Below, in pieces: positions 23,892-35,344 of a stretch of 64,000 nucleotides of DNA (positions are counted from its first letter, which is position 1; every line of letters starts with the position of its first letter). The notes under the pieces were generated by a model. The model saw only the letters and a list, made by a program, of their open reading frames with translations, made no database searches and was not told the DNA's origin. Source of the DNA: Phoronis australis (taxonomy: Eukaryota > Phoronida > Phoronidae); the NCBI GenBank assembly GCA_002633005.1, contig NMRA01000045.1, positions 923,552-987,551 of the forward strand, given 5' to 3'. A program made the translations under genes and the position numbers.

Positions 23892-25533
23892 GTAAGTTTG
23901 TCCTGGAATGCAGCCTTCCGCCATATGTTTTCAGCGTTGTGTTTGGATAGGAATGGAGAATTTCTGTATCCCCATTTTGTTTTTACTGCTCGGGAGTAAC
24001 ACTTCTAGGCCTGGGGTCTAATGTTTTTATTCGAGATAAAACTCAAAATTATTTTTGGCATTTTCCATTGTGCTTTCCTGCAGACTCAATTTGCGTGGCT
24101 ATTCTATGCTTGAGAACACTACTGGATCCCAGCACCTGGTAATTCTTCATCCAGTTAGCACACAGTGTGTCAGAGAAGTGAAGTTACTGTATTTTGTCAA
24201 AATAGACTACAACAATAAACAAGCCGGACAACTTTAGCTTGTTCTTAGCTTGGTTTGTATTGTGCAGGTGTCATAAAACAACGATTTGTTAAGTTTCCAT
24301 TATTTGAAGCTAGGCAGTCAACCTTTAAAAATATTGAAATTAATGCCTGGCAAATATTTTGGTGTGAAATTTGTGAAGAATTACTGTAAATCTGTGCTGT
24401 GTTGGCAGCGTCATAGTTGGAATGCATTGATTCTACACGTAGTTTTCATCAGATGGTCTTCTTGTAGAGCTCAGTTGTTATTTTCGCGTTATCAGTTCAA
24501 TCCTTTTAGAGCGTGGCAAAGCAATTTAACAGCTTGTTTATGTCTTGCTTGACTGTAAAATCCAGTATAGAATGACTGCGCAAGGAAATTTGATATCAAG
24601 TCGCCATGCCAGCAAATCCTGTGCATAAGGCTCTAAAACTGGGTACCTTGTGGGCATCCGTGATTCAACCTCTTTGAACACATAGTTACAAGTTTCTCCG
24701 AACTCACACTCAGTTTTGATTGGGACTCAAAATTTAACCAATGATTCAAGAACAGTTTTGCAAGTTTACTCCATGCGTAACACGCATTTAGTGAATTGTT
24801 AAATTTCCTGTACAGAGATTACTCCTCTACTCCTGGTCTCTGTGTAAGGTGTTCACCCAAAAGTTGCCCGTTTCATTTAAGGGATTACCGACTTTTTTGG
24901 ATCTGACCCCATCATTTCCCCACTGGGTACTGGGTCTGGGTGTTCAGCCGAATTGCAATTGAAGTTTGTATCCAACCACACCAATACAGTTTGTTGGTCT
25001 CGGTCGAAAACTTTATTATCTGAAGAACTTTTGAGTGAAAAAATTTGGTTTATGTGCATGCTACGTACACGCTTATTACTGTCTAGCTACTCATGGGTGT
25101 TGCCACACTGTGTATAATGCGTTGAGCTGTTAATCCATGGTACCGGATCAGTTCTCGTGTCTGCCTGGTGTGTGTGTAATTGTTGCAAAACTGCTTTCAT
25201 GTTATGGGCAAATCTAGGCTTCACTAAGAATATTCTCACATTCGTTTGACGTTGTTTGTAGGTGCTTACATTTATGACCTACGTTTCTCTGGTGAATATT
25301 CTATTGAGCATCTAGGTTCGATTCCACGATGGGTTTGAATTAAGAGCTTTTCATGCCATCAATGTTCCTTCCATTGGTGGGACGCTTTACTAAAACATGT
25401 TACTCTTGAAAAACATAGTCTTAGTATGGCCTCTTAGATCCACTGGCGCATTTTGGTGTGTGAATGTTTCAGTACTCGATTACTAAAAACGTTTGGTTAC
25501 TGACATAGCATGAGTCATTTGCATGTGTTGTAG
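23892..25533 (+). other. 1.6-kb intron
   Basis: No exon was recognised. A B-box-like GGTTCGATTCC at about 25315 suggests a decayed SINE, but I see no convincing A-box. Confidence 0.5.
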
Positions 25534-25713
25534 GAATACCTATCCATACTTGTCACGTGTTCAGACCAGTAGTTCGACCGGCGCCGCCGGGTCTTCAGTG
25601 CAATCGGAGTATGTCCCTTACTCGCGGCGTCGTCAGGAGCGAGAGGCGGAGCGTGAGAAGGAGAGGTTAAACGCCGGAACTGCATTGGGCACAACTTCTG
25701 TGTCCTTTAGAAG
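25534..25713 (+). CDS. PPP1R12A: MYPT exon: Ser-rich then basic/acidic helix
   Basis: Sixty residues: NTYPYLSRVQTSSSTGAAGS, then YSRRRQEREAEREKERLN and a TTSVSFRR end. The acceptor is TGTTGTAG and the donor is AAG|GTGACG (weaker than most). It enters and leaves with two bases in the split codon. Confidence 0.85.
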
Positions 25714-27272
25714 GTGACGCGTACTGTTAATCATTTTAGGCAGAAGTAGGAGTGGAAATATTAGGAGAGTGGTTTTATGATATTGTGCACTGTTGCCAAT
25801 TGTACCTACTGTTGCAGTATTTGTTTGGATTAATGTCCAGGATGTGTGCATTGAAAATCTCATTTTAAGAGTTGGGTGTTTAACGGAACAAGGGCTTAAG
25901 TTTGAAAATTAAGGAGGTAGAGTGTGTTATTGTTATATGTACACGCACATACACATTTATAATGCAAACGATTTGCCTGAAGTCGTGCATGGCTCTCAAC
26001 GATCATGAAAAACTAGGATTGAAGTGTTTCCTCGTGTGAAACCTTATGAAAAGTTACAACATGAATTGGAACCATGTGGCATGGTGTGACATAATGTAAA
26101 ATGGCTTGATGTTTTGTTTTTACCTGAGTTGTGGTTTATTGTTTGCATGCTTAGACACTGCAGATTGCCTCTTCAAAGTAACACCTGGAAGAAGGCTGCT
26201 GCATTTTTGCTGTCAGTTTTGTCTGTTCACCAGTTTAACCTAAAAGGTTATCCGCAAATTTTGATGATCATTTTAAGGAGAGGCTGGAAAAGTGCCAAAA
26301 TCAGTGGAATTTTCTGGATTTTTCCAGTCGCTATGGTTAGACAACATCTGTTGAAATTCAAAACAAGTGATGAGTGCTATTTGGTACACCAAAACAACAC
26401 CAGTGTACATTGTGCTAGATTCCACATCATACACCAGGAGTCATTATTTTGATTTGTGGACTTACGGATTCAGATGTGATCCCATTGTCGTGTTAGCTGC
26501 AATACTTAAAGTGAGGTCAGCTCGCTCTGGAGCATCGTAATTCTGGTCTTTGCCCTGTTGCCATGTATGACTGTGCCGTCTCGCTTGGGTAGTTTGTGTG
26601 TTAATTATTTATCACTCCGAGAATTACGTAACCGGAGCAGAGTTCAGCACTTAATCGTGTGTTGAATGCGATTTCAGTTCACTTTCGGATTTAATGCGAT
26701 TTTTGTCGAAAATCTTATTGTTATTCAGTAGCTTTAAGATGGTATCAGTTTTTTTGTACAAACTGGTGCGTTCTTACTTTTTACATTCTGTTTTTTATGA
26801 AACGTTTTTGAAGTTAACTTTAAACAGTATGTGGGATTGAAAATGGGAATTCGAATTCCAAGATGTGATCATGAACTCTAACTTGACAAAGGGTCTGTTT
26901 CTTGATCCATGATAGTTTTAAGTTAAAATTTTTGCCTTATGCTTCATTCAGTTATTTCCTAAAAAGAATTAAATATCACTTCAAGAGAGCACAAAGTTTA
27001 TAAGAATGTACCCACTATTACAAAATAATCGGATAATTTGCATATCATTTCTTAATTGTAACGTGCTAGGAATTGTATGGCCAAAACTTTATTTAGTGAT
27101 CGCAAAGTGTCAACATTTCTGACTAAAACCTTAAGTCACTTTCATAAAACAGACCCTAACTCCACCTTGGCCTCACTTAAGATCTGTTGCCAAGTAACTT
27201 GTTTGGTGGACTACATTCACTAAATGAGCCGCGTAGACTAGTTGGTGGACATGTTTTTCATTCTCTGTTCAG
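25714..27272 (+). other. 1.6-kb intron
   Basis: No exon was recognised. A 112-codon open frame at 26114-26452 has no recognisable features and no flanking coding-like context. Confidence 0.5.
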
Positions 27273-27363
27273 GTCATTTGAACCGCCCAAGAGGGACGAA
27301 GAGACAGAAACTCAGAGGAAGTTGAGAGCTCGACGCGCAAGGGAGACCAGGAGGTCAACTCAG
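27273..27363 (+). CDS. PPP1R12A: MYPT exon: Rho-kinase inhibitory site (Thr696 equivalent), 5' part
   Basis: Encodes SFEPPKRDEETETQRKLRA then RRARETRRSTQ, ending exactly after the Gln. Human MYPT1 reads RDEESESQRKARSRQARQSRRSTQ. The Ser-Thr pair corresponds to human Ser695 (PKA/PKG) and Thr696 (Rho-kinase, ZIPK). Phosphorylated Thr696 inhibits the bound phosphatase. The acceptor is TCTGTTCAG and the donor is CAG|GTCAGT. The site is split: GVT comes from the next exon. Confidence 0.96.
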
Positions 27364-27996
27364 GTCAGTGGGACGGTCAAGCATTTGATCAACTTACAGA
27401 GTATTACAGCATTTTGACTCATTTTTGAAGATACTCTTGCCTTTGTCTTCACCATAGAACGAGTCTTATCAGTCAAAAGATGATAACATTATGTAAACTT
27501 AATGTTTTTTTTTTGCTTTTTTAAGCTCCTACATAATGAAGGTAGTGTCATTCAACTGTGATGGCCATTTTGTTGGTGCACAATCAAAAATTCAAAGTTA
27601 CTTCTTGTCAAATTGAAAATGCATAACACGGGAAAACATTTTGAAATCTGGTTAAATTGAAAGTTGCTATGAATTTTAAATCAAAATAAAACAGAAAGGT
27701 TATCAATTAACATATTAATTTGACATTGGCTTCATGTGGTCATGTTGCTAGACAGTTTATAATTGTCAAATCTCGTGTTGCTGGGGAAACAAGATAACTG
27801 AGGACATTTCATACGTACATGTCTACTTGCATGATTCAATGCGCATTACAAAAAGGTTCATTGTTGGTTTTGATTCACTGCATGTCTAGAGGGTGTTACC
27901 ATTGTCTCTGCTTTTGGTAACTACAGGGTGTTACCATTGTCTCTGCTCTTGGTAACTACAGGGTGTTACCATTGTCTATGCTCTTGCCAACTACAG
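27364..27996 (+). repeat. PPP1R12A: Intron ending in three tandem copies of its own 3' splice site (27892-27996)
   Basis: From 27892 a 35-bp unit (GGTGTTACC...CAACTACAG) occurs three times before the true exon start at 27997, which begins with the same GGTGTTACC. Each unit therefore repeats both the acceptor and the first nine exon bases. Starts are at 27892, 27927, 27962 and 27997. The remainder of the intron shows nothing recognisable. Confidence 0.85.
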
Positions 27997-28170
27997 GGTG
28001 TTACCAAAGAAGACGTGGCCGCTGCTGAGGCCACCCTACAACTGGCCGACACTGACAAGAATGGTCGCACGTCATCGGCTCTCACTAGTAAACTAACCGA
28101 CGCCACAGACACAAAGCCAGAGGACAGCTCTAGTACATATGTTCGCAGGAGGAGAGACTATAGCACAAAA
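27997..28170 (+). CDS. PPP1R12A: MYPT exon: GVT completing the Thr696-type site, plus linker
   Basis: Fifty-eight codons, GVTKEDVAAAEATLQLADTD and on to YVRRRRDYSTK. Human continues GVTLTDLQEAEKTIG at the same place. The start is set by continuity with RRSTQ|GVT and the CTACAG acceptor. The donor AAA|GTAGTA is weak. It is in phase 0 at both ends. Confidence 0.92.
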
Positions 28171-28986
28171 GTAGTAGGTGTTCAGTTGCAAACGCCACGT
28201 ACGCATTAAAAATGCATGGTAGTTTGAGCTACCTGGCCCTAATTAATGCAGCAAAGTTCTTTCTAGAATAAAACACATTTTGTGAAAACTTCCTTTATAG
28301 TTTACATAGTTTCCAGAGTTGTGCTACCTGTCTTCACAGTAGGCACTTTTTAGACCATGAACTGTTTTTTGAATGAAAGCGTTGTTAAAATCGTATAGTT
28401 TCCTGATGGAGGTTGTTGTTTTTACCAGGTCTTTGGACATGGTGTGGGGATGTTATTTCTTTGAAGTATTAATCTTGTTTCTTGTATGAAAACAGATTTT
28501 TTGCTACTCTTCAACTTTTTTGGAGTGATCTTGGCTTTCCAATGTAAATTTACTTTTTTGATATTTAAAATGACCAAGTAATAATGCTCCTGAAAGTCAT
28601 TTGTTATAATCACGCTTTCTTGAGTTGCAATGTCATCGTGAGAAAGACTGCGCTGGACAATCTCGTTGCCAGAGGTCAGCAGGTCTGCGTTCTGTAGACC
28701 ACATGACATTACCTTACACTTGAGGTGAAAATCTTCGCTGAAACACTGAATTAAATCCCACAGTGCAACACTCCAACCTCACCGACCAATCACTTTAGTG
28801 ACCGCCACTTTGCTAGGATAAGGTAGTTAGACCCTGAGCCTACTGGCCAATCACTTGCCTTTCATTCGTGTGATTTTGAGAGGTCGTGCTAGATCTTGCT
28901 TTTCTCTCATTAAACTCAGTCTACAGAATGCTCTGGTGGTATTTCGCTGGTTTTATTGTAATTTTGATTTTGCGTACTTTATTCAG

Positions 28987-29080
28987 GACGACACTGCTAA
29001 CCTTTCGGCAAGCACAAACAGTTTTCGTAGATCCAGAGACTATGCAGCCACTACAACAACAGACTTGTCTTCTTCAACAG
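28987..29080 (+). CDS. PPP1R12A: MYPT exon: FRRSRDYAATTTT segment
   Basis: Encodes DDTANLSASTNSFRRSRDYA then TTTTDLSSSTG. FRRSRDY repeats the pattern of the preceding VRRRRDY, suggesting an internal duplication of a short motif. Acceptor TTTATTCAG, donor G|GTAAAG. It starts in phase 0 and leaves one base. Confidence 0.85.
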
Positions 29081-31678
29081 GTAAAGCAATTTGTGTCCTG
29101 AATTCCCCTTAAAGGTTTTATAGGGCATTACAGACAGGTGTGCATACTTAACCAAATATCGGCAAAACTGTAGATCTTGACTCGGTAAAAGTATTTATTT
29201 TAAAGAGAACACTTGTACAATTTGATTTTTTGAATTTTTACCAATCTAATATAAAGTGGGTCACGTGACCTGTCTTTAGTAAAATTTAGCAAAAAAAGAA
29301 AGGTTGCAAAACAGTATCAATGACTTATCAAATTTTATTTGATGTAAATCATAAATGTTCAAGGTGGGATCTCAAAAACCCTGGAACATTGTTTCATTTT
29401 TGTTTCATACAATTTAACATTTTTTCATGGATATCATATAAGTTCTGTTTTTGATAGCTCTTCGTGCAAAGTAGAACATTTTGAATTCAATTCCTAACAT
29501 TGTAATGTAGAACAGTGCATAAAGCATAGTATCTGAAAGTTTTGTCTAAGACATGATGTTCTGAGCTTGGCCAGATTTGGACGTTTTTCTCTGGTCCTAC
29601 ATAATCTAAACCTCTCGTATACAGTCACTGTTAGTTACAATGGTGGAATGTTAACTTTGTTCTGAGCCATTTCACATTTCTCGAAGAACAACCAGTATAG
29701 CTAGTGTTGAGACGACCAATATTTCCTATATTTGTCCCAGAAGTCACTGTTGAGAAGCCATATATTGGTACCAGAACTTATTGATACTGAAAAGTTTTTA
29801 AAAATGCTAAAGGTCTATAGAACTGATGTCTCTTGTGTGATATGCAAAAATCCAGAAAACCTTAAAAATGGAAACATTTAACGACTAATTGTAGAATTTC
29901 GTGTTTTCCCTGTCTATGTAATGTCGCACAAGGCAAGATCTATGCGTTATTTAACAACTAACTTAATACCACAAAATGAAATTGTTGTGCGGAACCTGGT
30001 TTTGTTTTAAGGAAGAAACATTTATTCAAAAGTAATGATGTAGTGCTAAGTTCCCATCTATGTATCTAGTGCAGCAGCATATCTTCAACTCAAGCATGGC
30101 CCATCTGCATTTCAACCGGTTTCCTTCCCATCAACCCCCCAGCCTCAAATTGCGCAGATCCCTTTTGTCTTTAACACATCCACCCACCCCGTTACGTACT
30201 CCGTAGATATTCACAGTTGCCTCATCCATGATAAGCACTAAAAAAGCTGGTTTGCCTGTTGTTGTATCCGTAACAGCTGCTCTAGATGTTAACCTGACTA
30301 GTTGTATGACTCCGCTGTGTTGCAAGAGTGACGATTGACTTTTGATATTGCCATTGGTGGTTGGTTTACTGCATGTGATTTAACATTATGCATTTGCAAT
30401 CAGCTGATTATGTAGCTACTACTAGTTAGATAGAAAGTCCACTAGTCGCCTGATGTACGAAATACTAATGCCTTTTCATGTGTCAGGTCCTATGCTACAC
30501 CTGTAAGTAGTCACCATCTGTGAGACCATATGTAAGTGATTGAATTTTCAGTAGCCTGTGCTAATGACGAAGAGCTTCTCTTTTTATCGTCTGAATAAAC
30601 TGAGAATGTAAATCCGCTCACTAGCATGGGATTTTTCATGGGATGAGAGTCTCACTAGACCTGACAACATCAATTTTGATGTAACTCCAGTGTTTCATTT
30701 GCACCACCTTCACTTCTGTGTCAGTCATTGAAACAACGTAGAGAAGATTGGTTAGGTTAAAGGTGTAGAAATCTGTGATTTGCATCGTCATGTTGAATAT
30801 TACCTGTTGACCACACACACACACCCACAACCNCACGCACACACACACACCTTTGATCTCTACTTTCCAAAATGCCATGTAGCCGTTGGTTTAATTGCCT
30901 GTGGATTGTACGGAATGAAGTTAGTGTAAGAAAACCAAATTTTCTGTGTGGAGAATTGATTAATTCACTTGAGGGAGTGAAACTTGATCATCTATCCAAA
31001 AGTTGGTCTATCTGGAAAATTAAGCAGCAGAATTTATGGCAGTTCAACTGAAGGACTGCTTTCAGGGACCCTGAAATCCTCAAATTCATGCTAAGGTTAA
31101 CCATGTCTCAGATGTTTGAACACGTCCTCCTAGGACGTACTGCAATTCTGAAAAACATAGACGTGTCAACTCACCTTATTTTGGTATTGTGGGTGTTATT
31201 TCTCACCTGACAAAGGCAAAATTAAAGCATAGTGCTGCCATACTTCTCAGGGGGGTTAAATTCCATATTTCGCATTTTGGTCTTTGCCTACTACACATCT
31301 ACAAAAATGTAGGGATCCCTTATTAGTTTCACCACACAGACGCCTAAACAAAGGCAGTACTGGCAAAAATGCGAAATTATAATCGTTAATTATGTTGTCA
31401 TTATGAAATTTTATGCTATCCGCTATTACTTAACACTAAAATTACAATTTAAAATTCAAAAGCAAAATGGACTCTAAAATTAAATACTGATCTGTTCTTT
31501 GAAAAAAGTTATATTCACTGGTTTCATAAGTTAATAACTACTACATTGCGGCTTTGTGTTGAGCTCCCTATTTAGTTCATTCAGTTTTTGCTTAACACTG
31601 CTGGTCCATGTCCCCTACGTCTGCTTTGCATGGCTTCATTAATCCAGTGGCTACCACGCTAACACTCTCTCATTCTAG
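29081..31678 (+). other. 2.6-kb intron
   Basis: Holds an AC microsatellite interrupted by a single N at 30833 (about 30811-30852). I recognise no exon or element otherwise. Confidence 0.6.
30811..30852. repeat. AC microsatellite containing an N
   Basis: Alternating CA units with CCCACAACC and an N at 30833. The N probably marks a short unresolved assembly gap. Confidence 0.85.
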
Positions 31679-31876
31679 GTTATATCCCACGCAGTCAGCG
31701 CTTGTCTGCTCAACTTACAGATGCAGCAACGACTAGCAGCGCCACCACCACCGCTACCACCACTACCACCTCGTTGCCAACGAGGACGTCCTACAGGCAG
31801 CGCCAGCTAGCGGCTGAAGAGGACAAAACAGATGCTGCCAAAGTCGAGGATAAGAAAGTTGAAGAAAAGAAAGAAG
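31679..31876 (+). CDS. PPP1R12A: MYPT exon: Thr/Ala-rich then charged Lys/Glu run
   Basis: Encodes YIPRSQRLSAQLTDAATTSS, a Thr-rich ATTTATTTTT run from ACC repeats, RTSYRQRQLAAEEDK, and a KVEDKKVEEKKEG tail. Human has a comparable EEKEKEEKEKQDKEK stretch. Acceptor CATTCTAG, donor G|GTGAGT. It leaves one base, so the next exon must begin with two bases of a codon. Both candidates downstream (32957 and 33195) do. Confidence 0.9.
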
Positions 31877-32956
31877 GTGAGTGAATTGCTTCAGGGAAAA
31901 TCTGGAGCCCAGATATAATGCTTTTTTGCGCTTTCTGGATTTAATCCCAATTATTTTTACATTATATTTTCCATAATAAACGTTTTGAAAAAGTTGTTGG
32001 AGTACAATGTCCTTGTGTTGCTATAGCAACTTCTGACAGTTGGAAGAGATATGTGAGTTGACAGACTTGTAGCCATTGTGCTATTGGGCTATGCCAGTTT
32101 CACCTTTTGGCTATGTGGGAACAGTTATATCTATGTCATCAACAGAAGTGATAATTGTTTTATTTTACATAGGAACTCTGAAACTTCTACCATGGACTAG
32201 TTTTGCTCTTTGAATTCTTTCTGGAAGTATGTAAGGTTACAGTTGATGTTGCCTAGGATGGCCTCCAGTTCAGTTATATTGTAGCATTTTCTGAAAGTGA
32301 AAGGACAGTGTATCTTCTTTCAGACATTGTTTTTGTCAGTCATTTTTCCTGCTTTCTTTCTTTCCGTACAGCCACTCTATTTTCAGATGTGCCATTTTGA
32401 CTACGGTAATGTGTTCCATTGCAGCTAATTTGTGCTTAAAGTCTCATGCAGTGCTCATTAGGTCAGAACTAAAATTACAAACTTCAACTGAAATAAATCA
32501 AGTTGGCGCCTGTTAATGTCCTGGTTGAAAATGTCGATGAACACTGTTCAATCCATGCAGCTGTTATCATTTGAAAATTTTGAAAATAGATGAGTGTGTT
32601 GAAGGAGCAGATCAAATGGTTCCAGCCCAAAAGAGGAACCACTACATTGGCTTCCAGAGATATCGCTGCTGCATGTGACTTTTACACTTTAAGTGCAACG
32701 CAGTGTCAAGATGCCAACATGCATTTCTACTTGTCACTGAATATTATTGATTAGAAATAGTCATTCATCTCGCTACGTCTTTGATCTGTGTTTCATTACT
32801 AAGTTTACCATTTGTGATTTGGTGCATTACTGTCGGATTTATATTTATTCAAGATATTAGAGTTGGAAGTGGACAAGTGCTTTAAGCAGTGGTAATGACG
32901 GCGTGCGCTGTTTGCGTGCTTGCTAAACAACGCGTGCCGCCGTGGTTCTCTTGCAG
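31877..32956 (+). other. 1.1-kb intron before the exclusive exon pair
   Basis: No exon or element was recognised. Confidence 0.55.
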
Positions 32957-33054
32957 ATGCCAACAACGGCCTTGACCCTCACGAGCGTCGCTTAGCGTCC
33001 ATACGAGAGCGGCGGCGAGAACGGCGCTCGTCGGCGCTAGCGCAGAACATCAAT
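32957..33054 (+). CDS. PPP1R12A: MYPT mutually exclusive exon A (SIRERRRERRSSAL form)
   Basis: Ninety-eight nt giving DANNGLDPHERRLASIRERR then RERRSSALAQNIN. Human MYPT1 has SIRERRRPREKRRSTG around Thr853. Here the residue aligned with Thr853 is Ser and the following Gly is Ala. Acceptor CTCTTGCAG, donor AAT|GTAAGT. It enters with one base carried from 31876 and ends in phase 0. The next downstream exon (33195) has exactly the same phases, so the two cannot both be used without a frameshift that meets TAG inside 33195. Confidence 0.88.
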
Positions 33055-33194
33055 GTAAGTGGCCGTACGCACGACACTGCATCCTGTAGGCACAGACTCT
33101 CATGGGTAGTCATTGTCATTCTCTTCTCTCCTCAGACTTGTTTTCTTTTGCACGTTTATTGTTCACTAACCCGCCTATTTGCTTTTGAACGTAG

Positions 33195-33295
33195 ACGACC
33201 TGTTCAGCGGTCGCAGCAGCTCCGGCATCCGCGCCCGACGCCGCAGAATAGAGCGCCGCCCTACTGGCAAGGTCCCTAGCGACATCAGCGAGGAT
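33195..33295 (+). CDS. PPP1R12A: MYPT mutually exclusive exon B (GIRARRRRIERRPTGK form)
   Basis: One hundred and one nt giving DLFSGRSSSGIRARRRRIE then RRPTGKVPSDISED. It keeps Thr and Gly of human RRSTG but has Pro where human has Ser852. It lies only 140 nt after exon A, with identical boundary phases. The acceptor is GAACGTAG with a poor adjacent pyrimidine tract; a strong tract ending TCTCCTCAG lies 60 nt upstream. Donor GAT|GTAAGT. Frame continuity holds from 31876 directly into this exon and on to 35345. Confidence 0.88.
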
Positions 33296-35344
33296 GTAAG
33301 TTGCGCGTGTGAGCACAGGAAATCGCGACACTCGGTCTTTCTATATGATGGCATTGTGTTTCTAAATTCCTCAAGTAATGCGCCATTTTGCTTTGAGGAG
33401 AAATCAACTAATATTTGGTTATTTTAATCGTCCAAAGCATAATAGGCTGTAGTAACTGTATAATGTAGCTCTACTTCTAGAGTCTTGAATAGTTAAGTCT
33501 AGCTGTACTGAAACCAATTGTCTAGCAGGTTACACTGTCAGTAATCTTGAATCGCATGAAGTTCCCGTTAAGGGCTAAAACATCCAGTTCTTGTTGCTGA
33601 ATGATAAAACTTCTGCATGACTGTCAGTGATAGAAAAACTAATTTGTTTACTTTAGAATGCAAGTACTAAGCTCGTAGACAAGAGTGTGCATCATGTGTT
33701 TGTTCCTCTTATTCGTCAGTGAAAGCTCTTACTTGCAGTTTCATTATTGTTAACTTTTCAGTCAATCCCAGTGCAATAAGTCTGAAGTTTTGCAATATGC
33801 GGACAGCACGGTATTTTGGTTCAGTTTTAGAGGTGAAGACAATCACCGTCTCAAGGGTACCACAGCAACTTGGCATTAGAGGGAGTGACATACAATTGAA
33901 TGGTGTCATTTTTAGCTAAAAATGTTTTGCTGGGTTTACTTTTTTCTAAATAACACTGCTGGAGAAAATTACTCCAGAGCAGTTTATCGTTTGGTAGTAA
34001 AGATCTCTAGTGGCATGTCCCCCCTCCCCCTCCCCCTATTCAGAACTGGTCACGTACACCTAGCCGAGCATGGCTCACCTTACTAACTGCGTCTCCTCTA
34101 ATCAGGGCTTGGAATTTTCCGCGGAAACGCGGATTTCCGCTTTTTTCAAATGTGCTTTCCGCTTTTTTTATAATATTTCCGCGTAAAAAAATCGGATTTG
34201 ATATAAAATTTCAACGGCAAATTCCTTTCTTACTGCGGCGTTGCAGACGACGTTCACCTCGAAAAGCGGAAGTTGCTCTTTATATTTCGGAGGAACGTAA
34301 ATTGTCAACATTGCCGGGGCATCTGGGACAGCGTGGTGGGATTTTCAATGGCGTCTCGTGTTATTGTTAAGCGCGGCGACAAATACTACCGCTCTGCAGC
34401 CAAAAATGTGTGGGTTGGGAGTGGACGGGCGAGCTAAAAGGACGCAGACGCATGCTACTGATGGTGGTAACGTTTGTTTTTTAGTCCTCCCGATTTTTGT
34501 TGGGGAAAGGTTCACATTGACCATTTCAAGGCTGGTTATCGGGCATGATAAAGTTTCAAAGTTTCCGCGTTTTTTGTCATTGGTCATTCCAAGCCCTGTC
34601 TAATACAGTTTGTAGTTTGGTGTTGTGTTGGCTTTCACCTGCTTACACTTCTCCCACTGTAGTGACATCACGTAGGTCAGAGGTCAGAGGTCAGGATTGT
34701 ATGTTGTTGCAAACACCCACTGATGGTCACATTATGGAGGAGATGTGTGCTAAATGTCATGGGTGTTTTCACTCAATGTTTTGTGGTGGTTCACCTTGAA
34801 TTAATATGTTTTGTGATGATACACTTTGAATTAATTTAGACTTCATCACTTCATCATAATAAATACTTGGTACGTACAGAGTATCCCCTTCTCCAAAGCT
34901 TCATAGTAGTCAACATATCTATCTATACAATGCATGTTGATATTTTTGACTCACCTATCAGTGTTAACTTGAGAACTTCAATTGTTAGAAAAAATTCAAA
35001 TGTCGTGTAATTTTGGTAAATTGCAATTTTTCTTGGTTTACCATCATTTTCATTTTAATCAATGTAGAGAAAACCCTACTAAATTAAACGATATGTCTCT
35101 ATCTTAAAGCAGTACATATCAAAGCACACAGTCATATTTTCAACTTCTTGGACATCAGGCATGAACTTCTTTCTTCTGTACATCCTTGTGAATGAAGAGT
35201 TGAGTGCTTAATGTTGTTGTGTTGAATGTTGTGTAATGGCATGCTGGTGTGGCTTCGGTCATTCCTCTTCAATCCGTGTGATGCTGTTCTGCAGTTCATT
35301 GACAGCATGCTCCCTACCTCATCTGTCTGTGTCATTCTCCGCAG
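33296..35344 (+). other. 2.0-kb intron with a hAT-like MITE
   Basis: Contains the element at 34103-34598 and C-rich CCCCCTCCCCCTCCCCC near 34021-34038. No exon was recognised. Confidence 0.6.
34103..34598. mobile_element. 496-bp non-autonomous DNA element, hAT-like
   Basis: Perfect 12-bp terminal inverted repeats CAGGGCTTGGAA and TTCCAAGCCCTG are flanked on both sides by TCTAAT (34097-34102 and 34599-34604), a clean target duplication. CAGGG termini are typical of hAT elements, which usually give 8-bp duplications, so the 6-bp match leaves the class open. Subterminal TTTCCGCG motifs recur near both ends. No transposase is present. Confidence 0.78.

Noticed and set aside
25300-25340. Second tRNA or SINE at GGTTCGATTCC
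   Set aside because: Only a B-box match. No A-box at the right distance and no repeat partner in the window.
27928-28209. Start codon at 27928 as a new protein start
   Set aside because: It lies in the repeated acceptor array, in frame with the exon, and is explained by read-through of the 105-nt in-frame repeat.
32920-33279. 119-codon open frame running from exon A through the intron into exon B
   Set aside because: It stops in exon B and reads exon B in the wrong frame. Exon phases show two separate, exclusive exons.
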